Part shown: one piece after another, positions 1 to 5,916 of the stretch | How positions within the stretch are numbered: position 1 is the first letter of the stretch | Layout of the letters: every line of letters starts with the position of its first letter | DNA from: a virus | Length of the DNA: 35,216 nucleotides | Virus record (IMG/VR): IMGVR_UViG_3300027996_000096 | Coordinates: 1-35,216 of that record | Strand: one strand, 5' to 3' | Position numbers and translations under genes: made by a program | The notes under the pieces: model-generated | Databases searched by the model: none | Seen by the model: only the letters and a program-made list of their open reading frames with translations | What the model was told of the DNA's origin: nothing

Positions 1-197
1 ACATCAGTTTAAATAAGCATGATTTAAGTCAATTAATTAAACAAATTGACCCAAGTTTGACACAAAAGCACAACAGATTACGTAATAAGTTCATATCATT
101 GCTACAAATGTTAATTGATTTTCCTATCTTGGTCAACACAATAACAACAGTAGACAAATACGAACATAATATTATACATAATCCTAAATACTTATAA
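1..197 (+). CDS. C-terminal fragment of an unrecognised protein
   Basis: The frame beginning at base 3 is open from the window edge to a TAA at 195-197, giving about 64 residues; the start lies outside. The fragment is hydrophilic apart from a short leucine/isoleucine-rich stretch and ends H-N-P-K-Y-L. No motif is recognised. Its stop shares base 197 with the next start (TAATG), which suggests coupled translation with the following gene. Confidence 0.6.
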   Translation, partial: ISLNKHDLSQLIKQIDPSLTQKHNRLRNKFISLLQMLIDFPILVNTITTVDKYEHNIIHNPKYL

Positions 198-481
198 TGA
201 TGAGCTTATTCGACCAAACAATACTAATATCATATACATTTGACGATGAAATGCTAAACCTATTTGGTATAGACAACAAAGAAAGATTAACAGATACATT
301 AACAATGGTATTCAACGATAACAATAAGGATATTAATGTTAACCTCGCATTCATTAAAGAATTAATGGATGAGACGACAATCTCTAGAGATGAAGCAATA
401 ATCTTAGCTTATCAAGCTGGTAAAATATATTCTGAAATAGAATATCTAAGACAAACAATACAAAGCTTCAACGACAATTAA
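197..481 (+). CDS. Small acidic protein of unknown function
   Basis: Predicted protein of 94 residues, acidic and rich in Asn/Asp/Ile, mostly helical in character, without a signal peptide, membrane segment or cysteines. I do not recognise a family. The start codon overlaps the stop of the upstream gene by one base (TAATG); a second ATG follows directly, so the start is uncertain by one codon. It is the last gene before the 2.5 kb gene-free structured region. No obvious terminator separates it from that region, so it could share a promoter with it. Confidence 0.65.
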   Translation: MMSLFDQTILISYTFDDEMLNLFGIDNKERLTDTLTMVFNDNNKDINVNLAFIKELMDETTISRDEAIILAYQAGKIYSEIEYLRQTIQSFNDN

Positions 482-590
482 AATTACATTCTTATCCCAT
501 AAACCGACCCACCGAAGGTAGCGGATAGAAATGACAATGTCAAGTATTTAATCATTAAATATGATTAAATGACAAAAGAATGACAAAACT

Positions 591-738
591 ACTTACTTAT
601 GCCAACAGGAATAGCTTTATGCTATTCTATGAGACATATATAATTGCCTTGACGTCGAGTCTTCAAGGTTACTACTAAATATCTGGGTAGTACTTGAAAT
701 TATATAGGAGCTGGAATGTACGCCAGTGATAAGTAAGT
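591..738 (+). ncRNA. 5' multibranched domain of the giant RNA
   Basis: A 10 bp perfect helix (591-600 with 729-738) encloses three branches: a hairpin at 609-627 with a 5-base loop, an arm closed by 638-645/698-705 that splits into two hairpins (647-668 and 671-691), and a hairpin with ends CTGG at 711-714 and CCAG at 723-726. This is a complete, self-contained fold, so the RNA probably begins upstream of 591. It lacks tRNA hallmarks. Confidence 0.7.
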
Positions 739-782
739 ATGATACTAGGGGCAACTGTGATAAGAGCAGTTAGCCCGTTCAA

Positions 783-893
783 ATTACTCTCATCCAATTT
801 GCAGGCAGTGGTATGCGTAGAAATACTCATATGTTAACTCCGTTGTAGGCGGACCAACGCAGGACAAGGATTGCAACCTTGTGAGAGTATAAT
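783..893 (+). repeat. Repeated RNA module, copy A
   Basis: Conserved 5' arm (783-805) and 3' arm (872-893) flank about 65 variable bases. The arms pair as TACTCTCA/TGAGAGTA (785-792/882-889), CAA/TTG and TTGCA/TGCAA, separated by internal loops whose sequence (TC on one side, CC on the other) is also conserved. The variable interior carries its own hairpin (CGTTG 841-845 with CAACG 855-859). Copy A has one extra T in the 5' arm compared with copies B and C. Confidence 0.85.
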
Positions 894-1056
894 ATTGTCT
901 TTGTACTATCTGAGTATAGCATTAACTATACAATAAGCGCGGGCTTAAATTACTTCAAGGAGTAATAGATAGATAGCATAACATTTAATGGGTTATGTGA
1001 GTGAGGTTCAACTCCTCTACAAAGATAAAGAGATTAAGAGTGGATTTGGAGATTTG

Positions 1057-1142
1057 CTAGTCATCATAACCCTTAATTAGGTACGTATGCAACCGCGCAG
1101 CCAGTATCAGCTTTTATAATATTACTCTCATCCAATTGCAGG
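1057..1142 (+). repeat. Direct repeat block, copy 1 (leads into module B)
   Basis: About 86 bases almost identical to 1426-1512, differing by three G/A or C/T substitutions in the central part, one short indel and small changes at the upstream edge. It includes CATAACCCTTAATTAGGTAC, a GC-rich centre, CAGTATCAGCTTTTATAAT and the complete 5' arm of module B. The similarity thins out upstream towards an AAGAGTGGA / AAAAGTGGA pair, pointing to tandem duplication of a unit of about 360-370 bases. Confidence 0.9.
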
Positions 1143-1243
1143 ATATAACAGTAATGCCAAGATTGATTTCCTCTGGTTTGTTAATATTAGGTGATGTCTC
1201 TGAACAGTTAAGCAAGACTATTAAAGCAACCTTGTGAGAGTAT
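1121..1243 (+). repeat. Repeated RNA module, copy B
   Basis: 5' arm 1121-1142 (identical to copy C) and 3' arm GCAACCTTGTGAGAGTAT at 1226-1243. The variable interior (about 83 bases) is unrelated in sequence to the interiors of A and C, while the paired arms and internal-loop bases are kept. That pattern is typical of a structured RNA domain with a variable hairpin insertion. Confidence 0.85.
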
Positions 1244-1425
1244 GATAAACTAGTCCACGGATAATTTGAGTGATTTCTTATTATCAAGGACAGGGAGGTT
1301 CCCCATGACGGCCCAGTAGCTAGTAATACTACGAATGTGGAGCAAGTAGGTAAATAGGCTGATTTAATCACAGTCTATTTGCTTGCTATACATTAAAATA
1401 TTAAAAGTGGAGTCCTGGTGACATA

Positions 1426-1512
1426 CTAGTTAGTCATAACCCTTAATTAGGTACATATGCAATCGCGCAACCAGTATCAGCTTTTATAATATTACTCTCA
1501 TCCAATTGCAGG
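1426..1512 (+). repeat. Direct repeat block, copy 2 (leads into module C)
   Basis: Second copy of the block at 1057-1142, starting about 370 bases further on. The substitutions relative to copy 1 are G to A, C to T and G to A in the segment GTACATATGCAATCGCGCAA. It runs directly into the 5' arm of module C. Confidence 0.9.
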
Positions 1513-1589
1513 TAAATTAACAAATGGACACAGTATTCCTTATGCATAAGGATACAAACCTTCAAGGTGCAACCTTGTGAGAGTATAAT
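1491..1589 (+). repeat. Repeated RNA module, copy C
   Basis: 5' arm 1491-1512 and 3' arm 1568-1589, the latter identical to the 3' arm of copy A over 22 bases (TGCAACCTTGTGAGAG then TATAAT). The interior is about 55 bases and includes TCCTTATGCATAAGGA, which can form its own hairpin. Copies A, B and C start 338 and 370 bases apart, so the spacing is not that of a CRISPR array. Confidence 0.85.
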
Positions 1590-2982
1590 TACTAATCCTT
1601 TACTCTTTTAGAATAGAAGTATTCTATTAGATGGAAAGTAAAGGTAGAACCATAACTCACAACGCACGTTGTTATGGTATCTTAAGAGTGCAAATTATAT
1701 ATACAAAGTTACTGAAAGACCCAGAGTGGTGCAGTAACAAGTGTTGGTATATATTCTGAAAACAAACGGCTATTAAACAAGAGATAAGGTTAGCAAAGGA
1801 ATAATAGAGGGCGGCAATCCTCTACCTTTAGCACTTATCTCTTGTTTTATACAAAGACTACCAACTTTTAGCTAGGGTTGGATAGTTTCAGCAGGCGTGA
1901 TATATCTAAAGGAGTAATTACCTGATTAGATATACCTGTTTCTGGGAAGGAGTTGGAAGCCATGCCCACTATTAGCTAAGACTTTAAAATCCTCATTAAA
2001 TCCAAGAGGTAGACAGTTGCAAATGTCTTTGGTGCTGATAAAAGTAATCTAAAATCGTATCGCAAATCGACTAGGAAAGAAATCTTCAGCTTATTTAGAA
2101 TGGTGAGAATCCATACAACGCTTAATATATGCCGTGGCTTATGTCTACCCTTGAGGTAGCATTAGTGTCCTACAGAATATATTCGTCAGCCTTCATGACG
2201 TTAGAATAAACCAGTAATGGTATAAACTGAAATTACTCTATGGATGAGTAATTTTGGGATGTGTAAGCATTTCATAGAAAGGTAATATAATATCTATAAT
2301 TTGGTAAGCTAGTGCTTTAACGAGTGATGCTTAGAATTATAGACAACTGAACAGGTCGGTTGTTGAGATAGAAATATCAATAAGAATTATATTAGGTAAT
2401 GGTAGTATAGTGTTGTCACACTTGAAGCTGTTATTAACTGACATTTTGATTTGGTTGTAGAAATACACTGATGTTGAATGTATCGTAGTAAGTAGCTTTG
2501 ACAAGCAAAAGCAGAACGAAGTTTAATCTAAACTCCCCAAAAGGTAGCACGATTATAAACTTCTAAGCGTCTTCGTTTAGTTCCCTGAATCCTTTAACTA
2601 AAATCTATGATTATAGAAAAAGCAAAATTAGTTTAGAAACTATTGAGTTACCATTAAGTTGGTTAACAATATTCTTATCCTGTTGTAATATACAGGTACA
2701 TGTAGACCGCAAGTCTTATTGTAAGAGGAATGAGTATTATTTAACTAGTAGCACGCAAGCTATTTACCTCGCAAGGGAGTTAGTAAGAAAAGGAATCTAT
2801 GTCCTCAATAGTAGTACCAGCAAATGGTTAAATTTGTGAATATGTTAAGAACTAAGTAGTAATACTTAGTGTGTGTAATGTCTAGAAATGGATTAAATAC
2901 TTAACGTAAAAGACGAACACTCAGTCTATTAATTTATTACAGCCGTGGGCGTGCTCGAAATTCATCGTACGTAGTGGCTTGA

Positions 2983-3011
2983 GTCATGTGAAAGCATGAC
3001 CTAATTTTTTA
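2983..3011 (+). terminator. Intrinsic terminator of the giant RNA
   Basis: A perfect 6 bp stem GTCATG (2983-2988) / CATGAC (2995-3000) with loop TGAAAG is followed by CTAATTTTTTA. It closes the structured region a few bases before the leader of the next gene. Confidence 0.7.
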
Positions 3012-3014
3012 TTT

Positions 3015-3030
3015 ATTAACCTTAAAACTA
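3015..3030 (+). promoter_or_regulatory. Conserved gene leader, copy 1 (ATTAACCTTAAAACTA)
   Basis: ATTAACCTTAAAACTA ends 7 bases before the ATG at 3038. The same element occurs before three further genes (3495-3510, 3797-3814 and 4386-4402), each time directly after a terminator-like hairpin or structured spacer and 5-7 bases before ATG. It may combine a phage promoter with the A-rich ribosome-binding leader usual in Bacteroidota. Confidence 0.65.
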
Positions 3031-3037
3031 TTGCGTT

Positions 3038-3430
3038 ATGTACAAAATTATAAACTTAAATGCCTTTTGTAAATACGAAGGTAAAACTCCTGAAATAGGA
3101 ATAGCTGTTGACGGATGCTTTGCATCAAAAGCATGGATCGAATCAGATGAAAAATTCAATGATATACTTGGAGAAAAATTCTCTTGGTATTCTCCAAATG
3201 ATGATAACTATTACTGTAACAGTAAATATTCATTCAGTAGACCTACTGAAGAAGAAGTAATTGATGAACTATGGGCTAATGATAATCTTGAAATATTAGC
3301 ATTAGAAAAAGGATTTGTACTTTGGGTAGATGAAAAACCTACTAAAGAAAATCCTCAAAAACATAATCATATTGATGAATCACATTGGCTCACAGAAGAT
3401 GTAGTCATGCCTGATTTAGGCAGTAAATAA
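3038..3430 (+). CDS. Acidic protein of unknown function, 130 aa
   Basis: Predicted 130-residue soluble protein, acidic and rich in aromatic residues, with a Y-Y-C-N segment near residue 60 and many Trp (W-Y, L-W-V, H-W-L). No signal peptide or membrane segment and no family recognised. The start follows the conserved leader ATTAACCTTAAAACTA by 7 bases. It is the first gene after the giant RNA and has its own unit: spacer and a new leader follow it. Confidence 0.75.
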   Translation: MYKIINLNAFCKYEGKTPEIGIAVDGCFASKAWIESDEKFNDILGEKFSWYSPNDDNYYCNSKYSFSRPTEEEVIDELWANDNLEILALEKGFVLWVDEKPTKENPQKHNHIDESHWLTEDVVMPDLGSK

Positions 3431-3494
3431 AACTAGAAAAGACGTGATATTCGTCGTATACCTAAGCAAGTAGACAAACTGCTATTTTATAAAT

Positions 3495-3510
3495 ATTAAC
3501 CTTAAAACTA
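3495..3510 (+). promoter_or_regulatory. Conserved gene leader, copy 2
   Basis: Exact copy of the 16-base leader at 3015-3030, placed 6 bases before the ATG at 3517. The spacer before it (3431-3494) holds a small hairpin GACG/CGTC near 3442-3456. Confidence 0.65.
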
Positions 3511-3516
3511 TATATT

Positions 3517-3735
3517 ATGCAAAGATTAACAATCCACTTAAGACAAGTTACTCCAGTAATGGAAGAAAGACTTGTAACTGTAATGAAAAATGATAAAAAG
3601 ACTAAAGAAATAAAGTCTATGACTGTCATTAAAAACACTATCGCTATTGAAGTAAAAACTCAAAACGATATTGACGCTCAACTAAAAAAATATGAACGTA
3701 ATATTAAGAAATTTTATTTATCTAATATTATGTAA
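3517..3735 (+). CDS. Small basic protein of unknown function, 72 aa
   Basis: Predicted 72-residue protein, lysine-rich, with alternating beta-like and helical character. The C-terminal half (about residues 40-65) is a charged helix with A-Q-L-K-K-Y-E-R. No cysteines, signal or membrane segment. The pattern would suit a small nucleic-acid or protein binding domain, but I do not recognise the family. A terminator follows immediately. Confidence 0.7.
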   Translation: MQRLTIHLRQVTPVMEERLVTVMKNDKKTKEIKSMTVIKNTIAIEVKTQNDIDAQLKKYERNIKKFYLSNIM

Positions 3736-3736
3736 A

Positions 3737-3795
3737 AAAGTAAGACCTTAACTAAACCAAAAGGGAAGAGATGAAACCTTCCCTCTTACTTTATT
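3737..3795 (+). terminator. Two-step hairpin terminator
   Basis: Outer stem AAAGTAAG (3737-3744) / CTTACTTT (3785-3792) and inner stem AGGGAAG (3762-3768) / CTTCCCT (3778-3784) form one coaxial hairpin directly after the stop at 3733-3735. The T tract after it is short (TTTATT), so it may be a processing hairpin rather than a strong terminator. Confidence 0.6.
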
Positions 3796-3796
3796 C

Positions 3797-3814
3797 ATTA
3801 ACCTTTTAAAACTA
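3797..3814 (+). promoter_or_regulatory. Conserved gene leader, copy 3
   Basis: ATTAACCTTTTAAAACTA, the same element with two extra T, 5 bases before the ATG at 3820. Confidence 0.6.
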
Positions 3815-3819
3815 CAACT

Positions 3820-4152
3820 ATGAAAAATATAATAATAATACTATTACTATTAAGTTCAACTCAAGTAGTAGGTCAATATAGTAAAGAAAAACCTAACTAT
3901 ACTGTAGGTATAGTAGGACTATCAGGATTACCTATTTCTTTTATTATTACTGAAATAAATTACAGTAATTTTGTAAGTAAATTTGGTCAAGGAACTCCTT
4001 ATATGGGAGATAACAAAGCATCTGCATATAATAGTATGATGAATAGAAATGACAGCATATTAATAACAGGAGCACTTGTAACAGTTGCAGGTCTTGTAAT
4101 ACAACATTTCATTACTAATAAAAAAAACAACAAGAAAACTTGTTTGAGATAA
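3820..4152 (+). CDS. Exported or membrane-anchored small protein, 110 aa
   Basis: Residues 1-18 form a classic short signal peptide (M-K-N, a run of Ile/Leu, then S-S-T-Q-V-V-G-Q). A Gly-rich hydrophobic patch lies at about 28-45 (V-G-I-V-G-L-S-G-L-P) and a transmembrane helix at about 85-100 (I-L-I-T-G-A-L-V-T-V-A-G-L-V-I), followed by a basic tail. The product should sit in the host envelope. Phage proteins of this kind can act in superinfection exclusion or lysis, but nothing here decides that. The start follows the conserved leader. Confidence 0.75.
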   Translation: MKNIIIILLLLSSTQVVGQYSKEKPNYTVGIVGLSGLPISFIITEINYSNFVSKFGQGTPYMGDNKASAYNSMMNRNDSILITGALVTVAGLVIQHFITNKKNNKKTCLR

Positions 4153-4168
4153 CCAAATGACATTATTA

Positions 4169-4206
4169 TGACATTTCTATCTAATAGATTTGTCACAGAA
4201 ATGTCA
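4169..4206 (+). other. Perfect 10 bp inverted repeat before the tRNA-like element
   Basis: TGACATTTCT (4169-4178) pairs perfectly with AGAAATGTCA (4197-4206), leaving an 18-base loop. No T tract follows, so this is a structural hairpin rather than a terminator. It lies 5 bases upstream of the tRNA-like acceptor stem. Confidence 0.65.
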
Positions 4207-4211
4207 CAAAT

Positions 4212-4292
4212 GCATATCAGCTCCACTTGTAGGACTAGTTGGTACGACTAAATAATATGTCAGAGAAGGTTCAAATCCTTCGATATGCACCA
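4212..4292 (+). tRNA. tRNA-like element with encoded CCA, anticodon not resolvable
   Basis: GCATATC (4212-4218) and GATATGC (4282-4288) form a perfect 7 bp acceptor stem, followed by A (4289) and an encoded CCA (4290-4292). The T arm is perfect: GAAGG (4265-4269), loop TTCAAAT, CCTTC (4277-4281). The D-loop signature AGTTGGTA is present at 4237-4244 but lies about a dozen bases too far from the acceptor stem, and only 46 bases separate acceptor and T arm without a proper 5 bp anticodon stem carrying a U33-type loop. The nearest candidate loop (TGGTACG, GTA in the centre) breaks the rules. It could be an unusual tRNA, a decayed one, or a tRNA mimic. Confidence 0.5.
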
Positions 4293-4316
4293 ACTTTTCT
4301 ACGCAATAGAAAGTTT

Positions 4317-4377
4317 AAATCAGAGTTCCTCATTGATATGTTTGTTTTAGGATTAATGTAGAGGAGCTCTGATTTTT
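4317..4377 (+). terminator. Long-stem terminator after the tRNA-like element
   Basis: A 15 bp stem with one G-T pair, 4317-4331 against 4361-4375, sits on a 29-base loop and ends in GATTTTTAAT. Just before it, ACTTTTCTA and TAGAAAGT (4293-4313) make another hairpin. Together with the tRNA-like element this may be one transcript. Confidence 0.7.
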
Positions 4378-4385
4378 AATTGAAT

Positions 4386-4402
4386 ATTAACCTTTAAAAC
4401 TA
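4386..4402 (+). promoter_or_regulatory. Conserved gene leader, copy 4
   Basis: ATTAACCTTTAAAACTA, 6 bases before the ATG at 4409, directly after the long-stem terminator. Fourth copy of the element also seen at 3015, 3495 and 3797. Confidence 0.65.
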
Positions 4403-4408
4403 TATATT

Positions 4409-4585
4409 ATGATAACTGAACACTATTACACCAAAATTAATAACAAGATGAAATCACATACTTTAGATAAAACAATGTCTAAAACCAAAGAAAAATCAGT
4501 ATCGAAAGATGCTTTTATCAGTGCAATAATAGCTATTAGTGGATTAACACTTATAGCCATTATTGGTATTTTGATACATCATTAA
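4409..4585 (+). CDS. Small single-span membrane protein, 58 aa
   Basis: ATG at 4409 to TAA at 4583-4585 encodes 58 residues: a basic hydrophilic N-terminal part (about 1-34, many Lys/Ser/Thr) followed by one transmembrane helix (about 36-56, I-S-A-I-I-A-I-S-G-L-T-L-I-A-I-I-G) and a His-His end. It is supported by the conserved leader just upstream and the terminator downstream. Its function is unknown; candidates are an exclusion or holin-like peptide. Confidence 0.7.
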   Translation: MITEHYYTKINNKMKSHTLDKTMSKTKEKSVSKDAFISAIIAISGLTLIAIIGILIHH

Positions 4586-4586
4586 G

Positions 4587-4613
4587 ATGCTCGTAGAGTT
4601 CTGCTCTATGGGC
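4587..4613 (+). other. Compact hairpin after the small membrane gene
   Basis: TGCTC pairs with GGGCA and, inside it, TAGAG with CTCTA around a TTCTG loop. It starts a base or two after the stop codon and is more GC-rich than its surroundings. It is a small structured 3' element between gene and terminator. Confidence 0.5.
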
Positions 4614-4625
4614 AGGCGATACGTT

Positions 4626-4656
4626 AAGAGCTCTCTTTAATTAGAGAGCTCTTTCT
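4626..4656 (+). terminator. Intrinsic terminator
   Basis: An 11 bp perfect stem AAGAGCTCTCT (4626-4636) / AGAGAGCTCTT (4643-4653) with loop TTAATT, followed by TCTATTT. It ends the unit of the 58-residue membrane protein. The 160 bases from here to the next start show no gene and no strong structure and may hold a promoter. Confidence 0.75.
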
Positions 4657-4818
4657 ATTTAGTATATTCACATCATTCATAAATCTTTATCCTTCAAAGC
4701 GAGTAATAGAACTCAACAACTAAATCAAGGATTAGAAGACGAAGAAAGATACAAATATAAAAGCGAAGGACAGACGCTATTCTCTGTTCATAAAAACACA
4801 AATTAACACACAATTATC

Positions 4819-5382
4819 ATGGAAAACAATTCAGGAATTAAAAAAGAATACGGAAAAATCTCTGTAGACAAAGTAGAAGCTCACCAATTTAAAGCTGGTG
4901 TAGACCAAGCTCAAATTAGACAAATCGTTACTAAAATCTATCCAGGTTCTTCTGTTGGAAACAACAAATCTGATAGCTTATTTGGAATAGATGAATTCGA
5001 ATTAGAAGGAGGAAAAGAATACACAAGCACTCGTGTAACATGGATTGACGTTCCAAAAGGAACTGCTCAAGCTAAAGTTGAATCTATGTTGGCTAACTTG
5101 CCAGATGCTTGTATTTATCAAGAAGTATCTGACTCTCCTATCCTTACGGATAACCAAGAGAGTGCTCTTGAATCAGGTTTAACTACATTAGACGTGTTCG
5201 AGAAAGCTCAATTAGTTAGAGATGAAAAAGGAAATGAAATCCTTGACGATGCAGGTGACTTAATATACACTGCAAAATTCTTTAGTAAAACTGCTAGAGA
5301 AGATGTTGACCACAGAAGTCCTGCAAAGGATTCTGCTATTAGTCTTTCAGCATTAGCTGCTGATGAAGACGATATGTCATAA
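4819..5382 (+). CDS. Probably abundant early protein, 187 aa, acidic C-terminus
   Basis: Predicted 187-residue soluble acidic protein ending A-D-E-D-D-M-S. Its codon choice differs from its neighbours: many ATC, GAC, AAC, TTC and CTT codons where adjacent genes use the A/T-ending synonyms, which points to strong translation. No known domain recognised. An acidic tail is a feature of ssDNA-binding proteins, but this one lacks a final Pro-Phe, and a better SSB candidate lies at 13877. It stands alone between two terminators, so it has its own transcript. Confidence 0.8.
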   Translation: MENNSGIKKEYGKISVDKVEAHQFKAGVDQAQIRQIVTKIYPGSSVGNNKSDSLFGIDEFELEGGKEYTSTRVTWIDVPKGTAQAKVESMLANLPDACIYQEVSDSPILTDNQESALESGLTTLDVFEKAQLVRDEKGNEILDDAGDLIYTAKFFSKTAREDVDHRSPAKDSAISLSALAADEDDMS

Positions 5383-5390
5383 TCATATTA

Positions 5391-5426
5391 AATGTAGGCT
5401 CTCTTATGAGAGTCTGCATTTTTTTT
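5391..5426 (+). terminator. Intrinsic terminator
   Basis: Stem AATGTAGGCTCTC / GAGAGTCTGCATT with two G-T type pairs, loop TTAT, and a run of eight T. It follows the stop of the 187-residue protein by 8 bases. Confidence 0.85.
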
Positions 5427-5447
5427 AATAATTAAAACTAAATAAAT

Positions 5448-5732
5448 ATGAATAACAATGGAATACCTCCTATAGGAGTAGATAGATACGGTAATAATAT
5501 TTATTTAGGAGATGAAGTCGTACTCGTTGACTATGGAGTACCTTGCATAATGATACTATCAAGACACTCAACAGGACAAGAAGGAAACTATATAGCTACA
5601 CCAAGAAATGAAGAATTACAAGCTAAAACCAACTATGACTGCTGGAATCCAGATAATTGCAACAAAACAGTATCTAGAGAAAGAATAAGAAACAGATGTA
5701 TTAAAATACTAAAAGATGACGAAAGAAAATAA
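5448..5732 (+). CDS. Small protein with SH3/KOW-like N-terminus, 94 aa
   Basis: Predicted 94 residues. The N-terminal half reads Y-G-N-N-I-Y-L-G-D-E-V-V-L-V-D-Y-G, the pattern of a small beta-barrel in which a glycine-turn strand is followed by 'G-D-x-V'. The C-terminal half has three Cys and a basic R-E-R-I-R-N-R stretch. The family was not recognised. The leader AATTAAAACTAAATAA precedes the ATG, and the gene overlaps the next by 17 bases, so the two are translated together. Confidence 0.7.
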   Translation: MNNNGIPPIGVDRYGNNIYLGDEVVLVDYGVPCIMILSRHSTGQEGNYIATPRNEELQAKTNYDCWNPDNCNKTVSRERIRNRCIKILKDDERK

Positions 5733-5916
5733 GAGACTTATGGATGAGTACACAAAAACTCTTACCAAAGAAGAGCTACAAGAACTCTCTTATTATTTAC
5801 TTACTGATGAAATAGAGAGAATATTATTAGCTGTTGAATTAACAGGTAATAAAATAAAAGCAAGCAAACTAATTGGTATGCCTCAAAGAACTATATACAG
5901 AAGATTAAAACATTAA
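5716..5916 (+). CDS. Fis-type helix-turn-helix protein, 66 aa
   Basis: Predicted 66 residues. The last 32 (about 35-66) match a Fis/HTH_8 helix-turn-helix: G-N-K-I-K-A-S-K-L-I-G-M-P-Q-R-T-I-Y-R-R followed by L-K. Residues 1-34 form an acidic helix that could dimerise. As in Fis-family domains, the second helix of the motif would bind the DNA major groove. The start overlaps the upstream gene by 17 bases. It is probably a small regulator of phage transcription; the targets are unknown. Its stop codon is inside the 5' strand of the structured element that follows. Confidence 0.75.
   Translation: MTKENKRLMDEYTKTLTKEELQELSYYLLTDEIERILLAVELTGNKIKASKLIGMPQRTIYRRLKH

Larger units (their letters stand above)
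482..3011 (+). ncRNA. Giant structured non-coding RNA candidate (about 2.5 kb)
   Basis: No reading frame here looks like a gene; the only long ORF (minus strand, 1114-1371) has no leader or protein-like composition. The stretch is visibly richer in G and C than the coding DNA around it and is packed with perfect inverted repeats. Helices I can pair by eye: 591-600/729-738 (10 bp) enclosing 609-615/621-627, 638-645/698-705 with inner stems 647-652/663-668 and 671-675/687-691; 749-757/767-776; 898-904/1019-1025; 1597-1604/1637-1644; 1649-1656/1671-1678; 1775-1788/1834-1847 (14 bp); 1861-1865/1877-1881; 1901-1908/1927-1934; 2231-2238/2246-2253; 2293-2301/2335-2343 with 2305-2309/2329-2333; 2515-2521/2571-2577; 2851-2858/2863-2870 with a GTAA tetraloop. 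It ends in an intrinsic terminator at 2983-3011, which fixes the plus strand. GOLLD and ROOL are known large phage-associated RNAs, but I recognise neither. It could be one molecule or several in tandem. Confidence 0.78.

Noticed and set aside
898-1025. A regular tRNA gene at the TTCAACT hairpin
   Set aside because: The 7 bp closing stem and T-loop are present, but 97 bases with three other hairpins replace the D and anticodon arms, and no CCA follows.
1114-1371. An 85-codon open frame on the minus strand inside the gene-free region
   Set aside because: It has no leader, lies on the strand opposite to all neighbours, runs across a repeat arm, and its composition follows the RNA helices rather than a protein.
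783-1589. CRISPR array from three repeats with variable interiors
   Set aside because: Only three units about 338 and 370 bases apart; the repeated parts are two arms that pair with each other around each interior, and there are no cas genes.
482-3011. Ribosomal RNA, tmRNA or a self-splicing intron
   Set aside because: No conserved rRNA segments, no tag-peptide frame, no group II domain V and no group I P-Q-R-S core could be found by eye; a covariance search would settle it.
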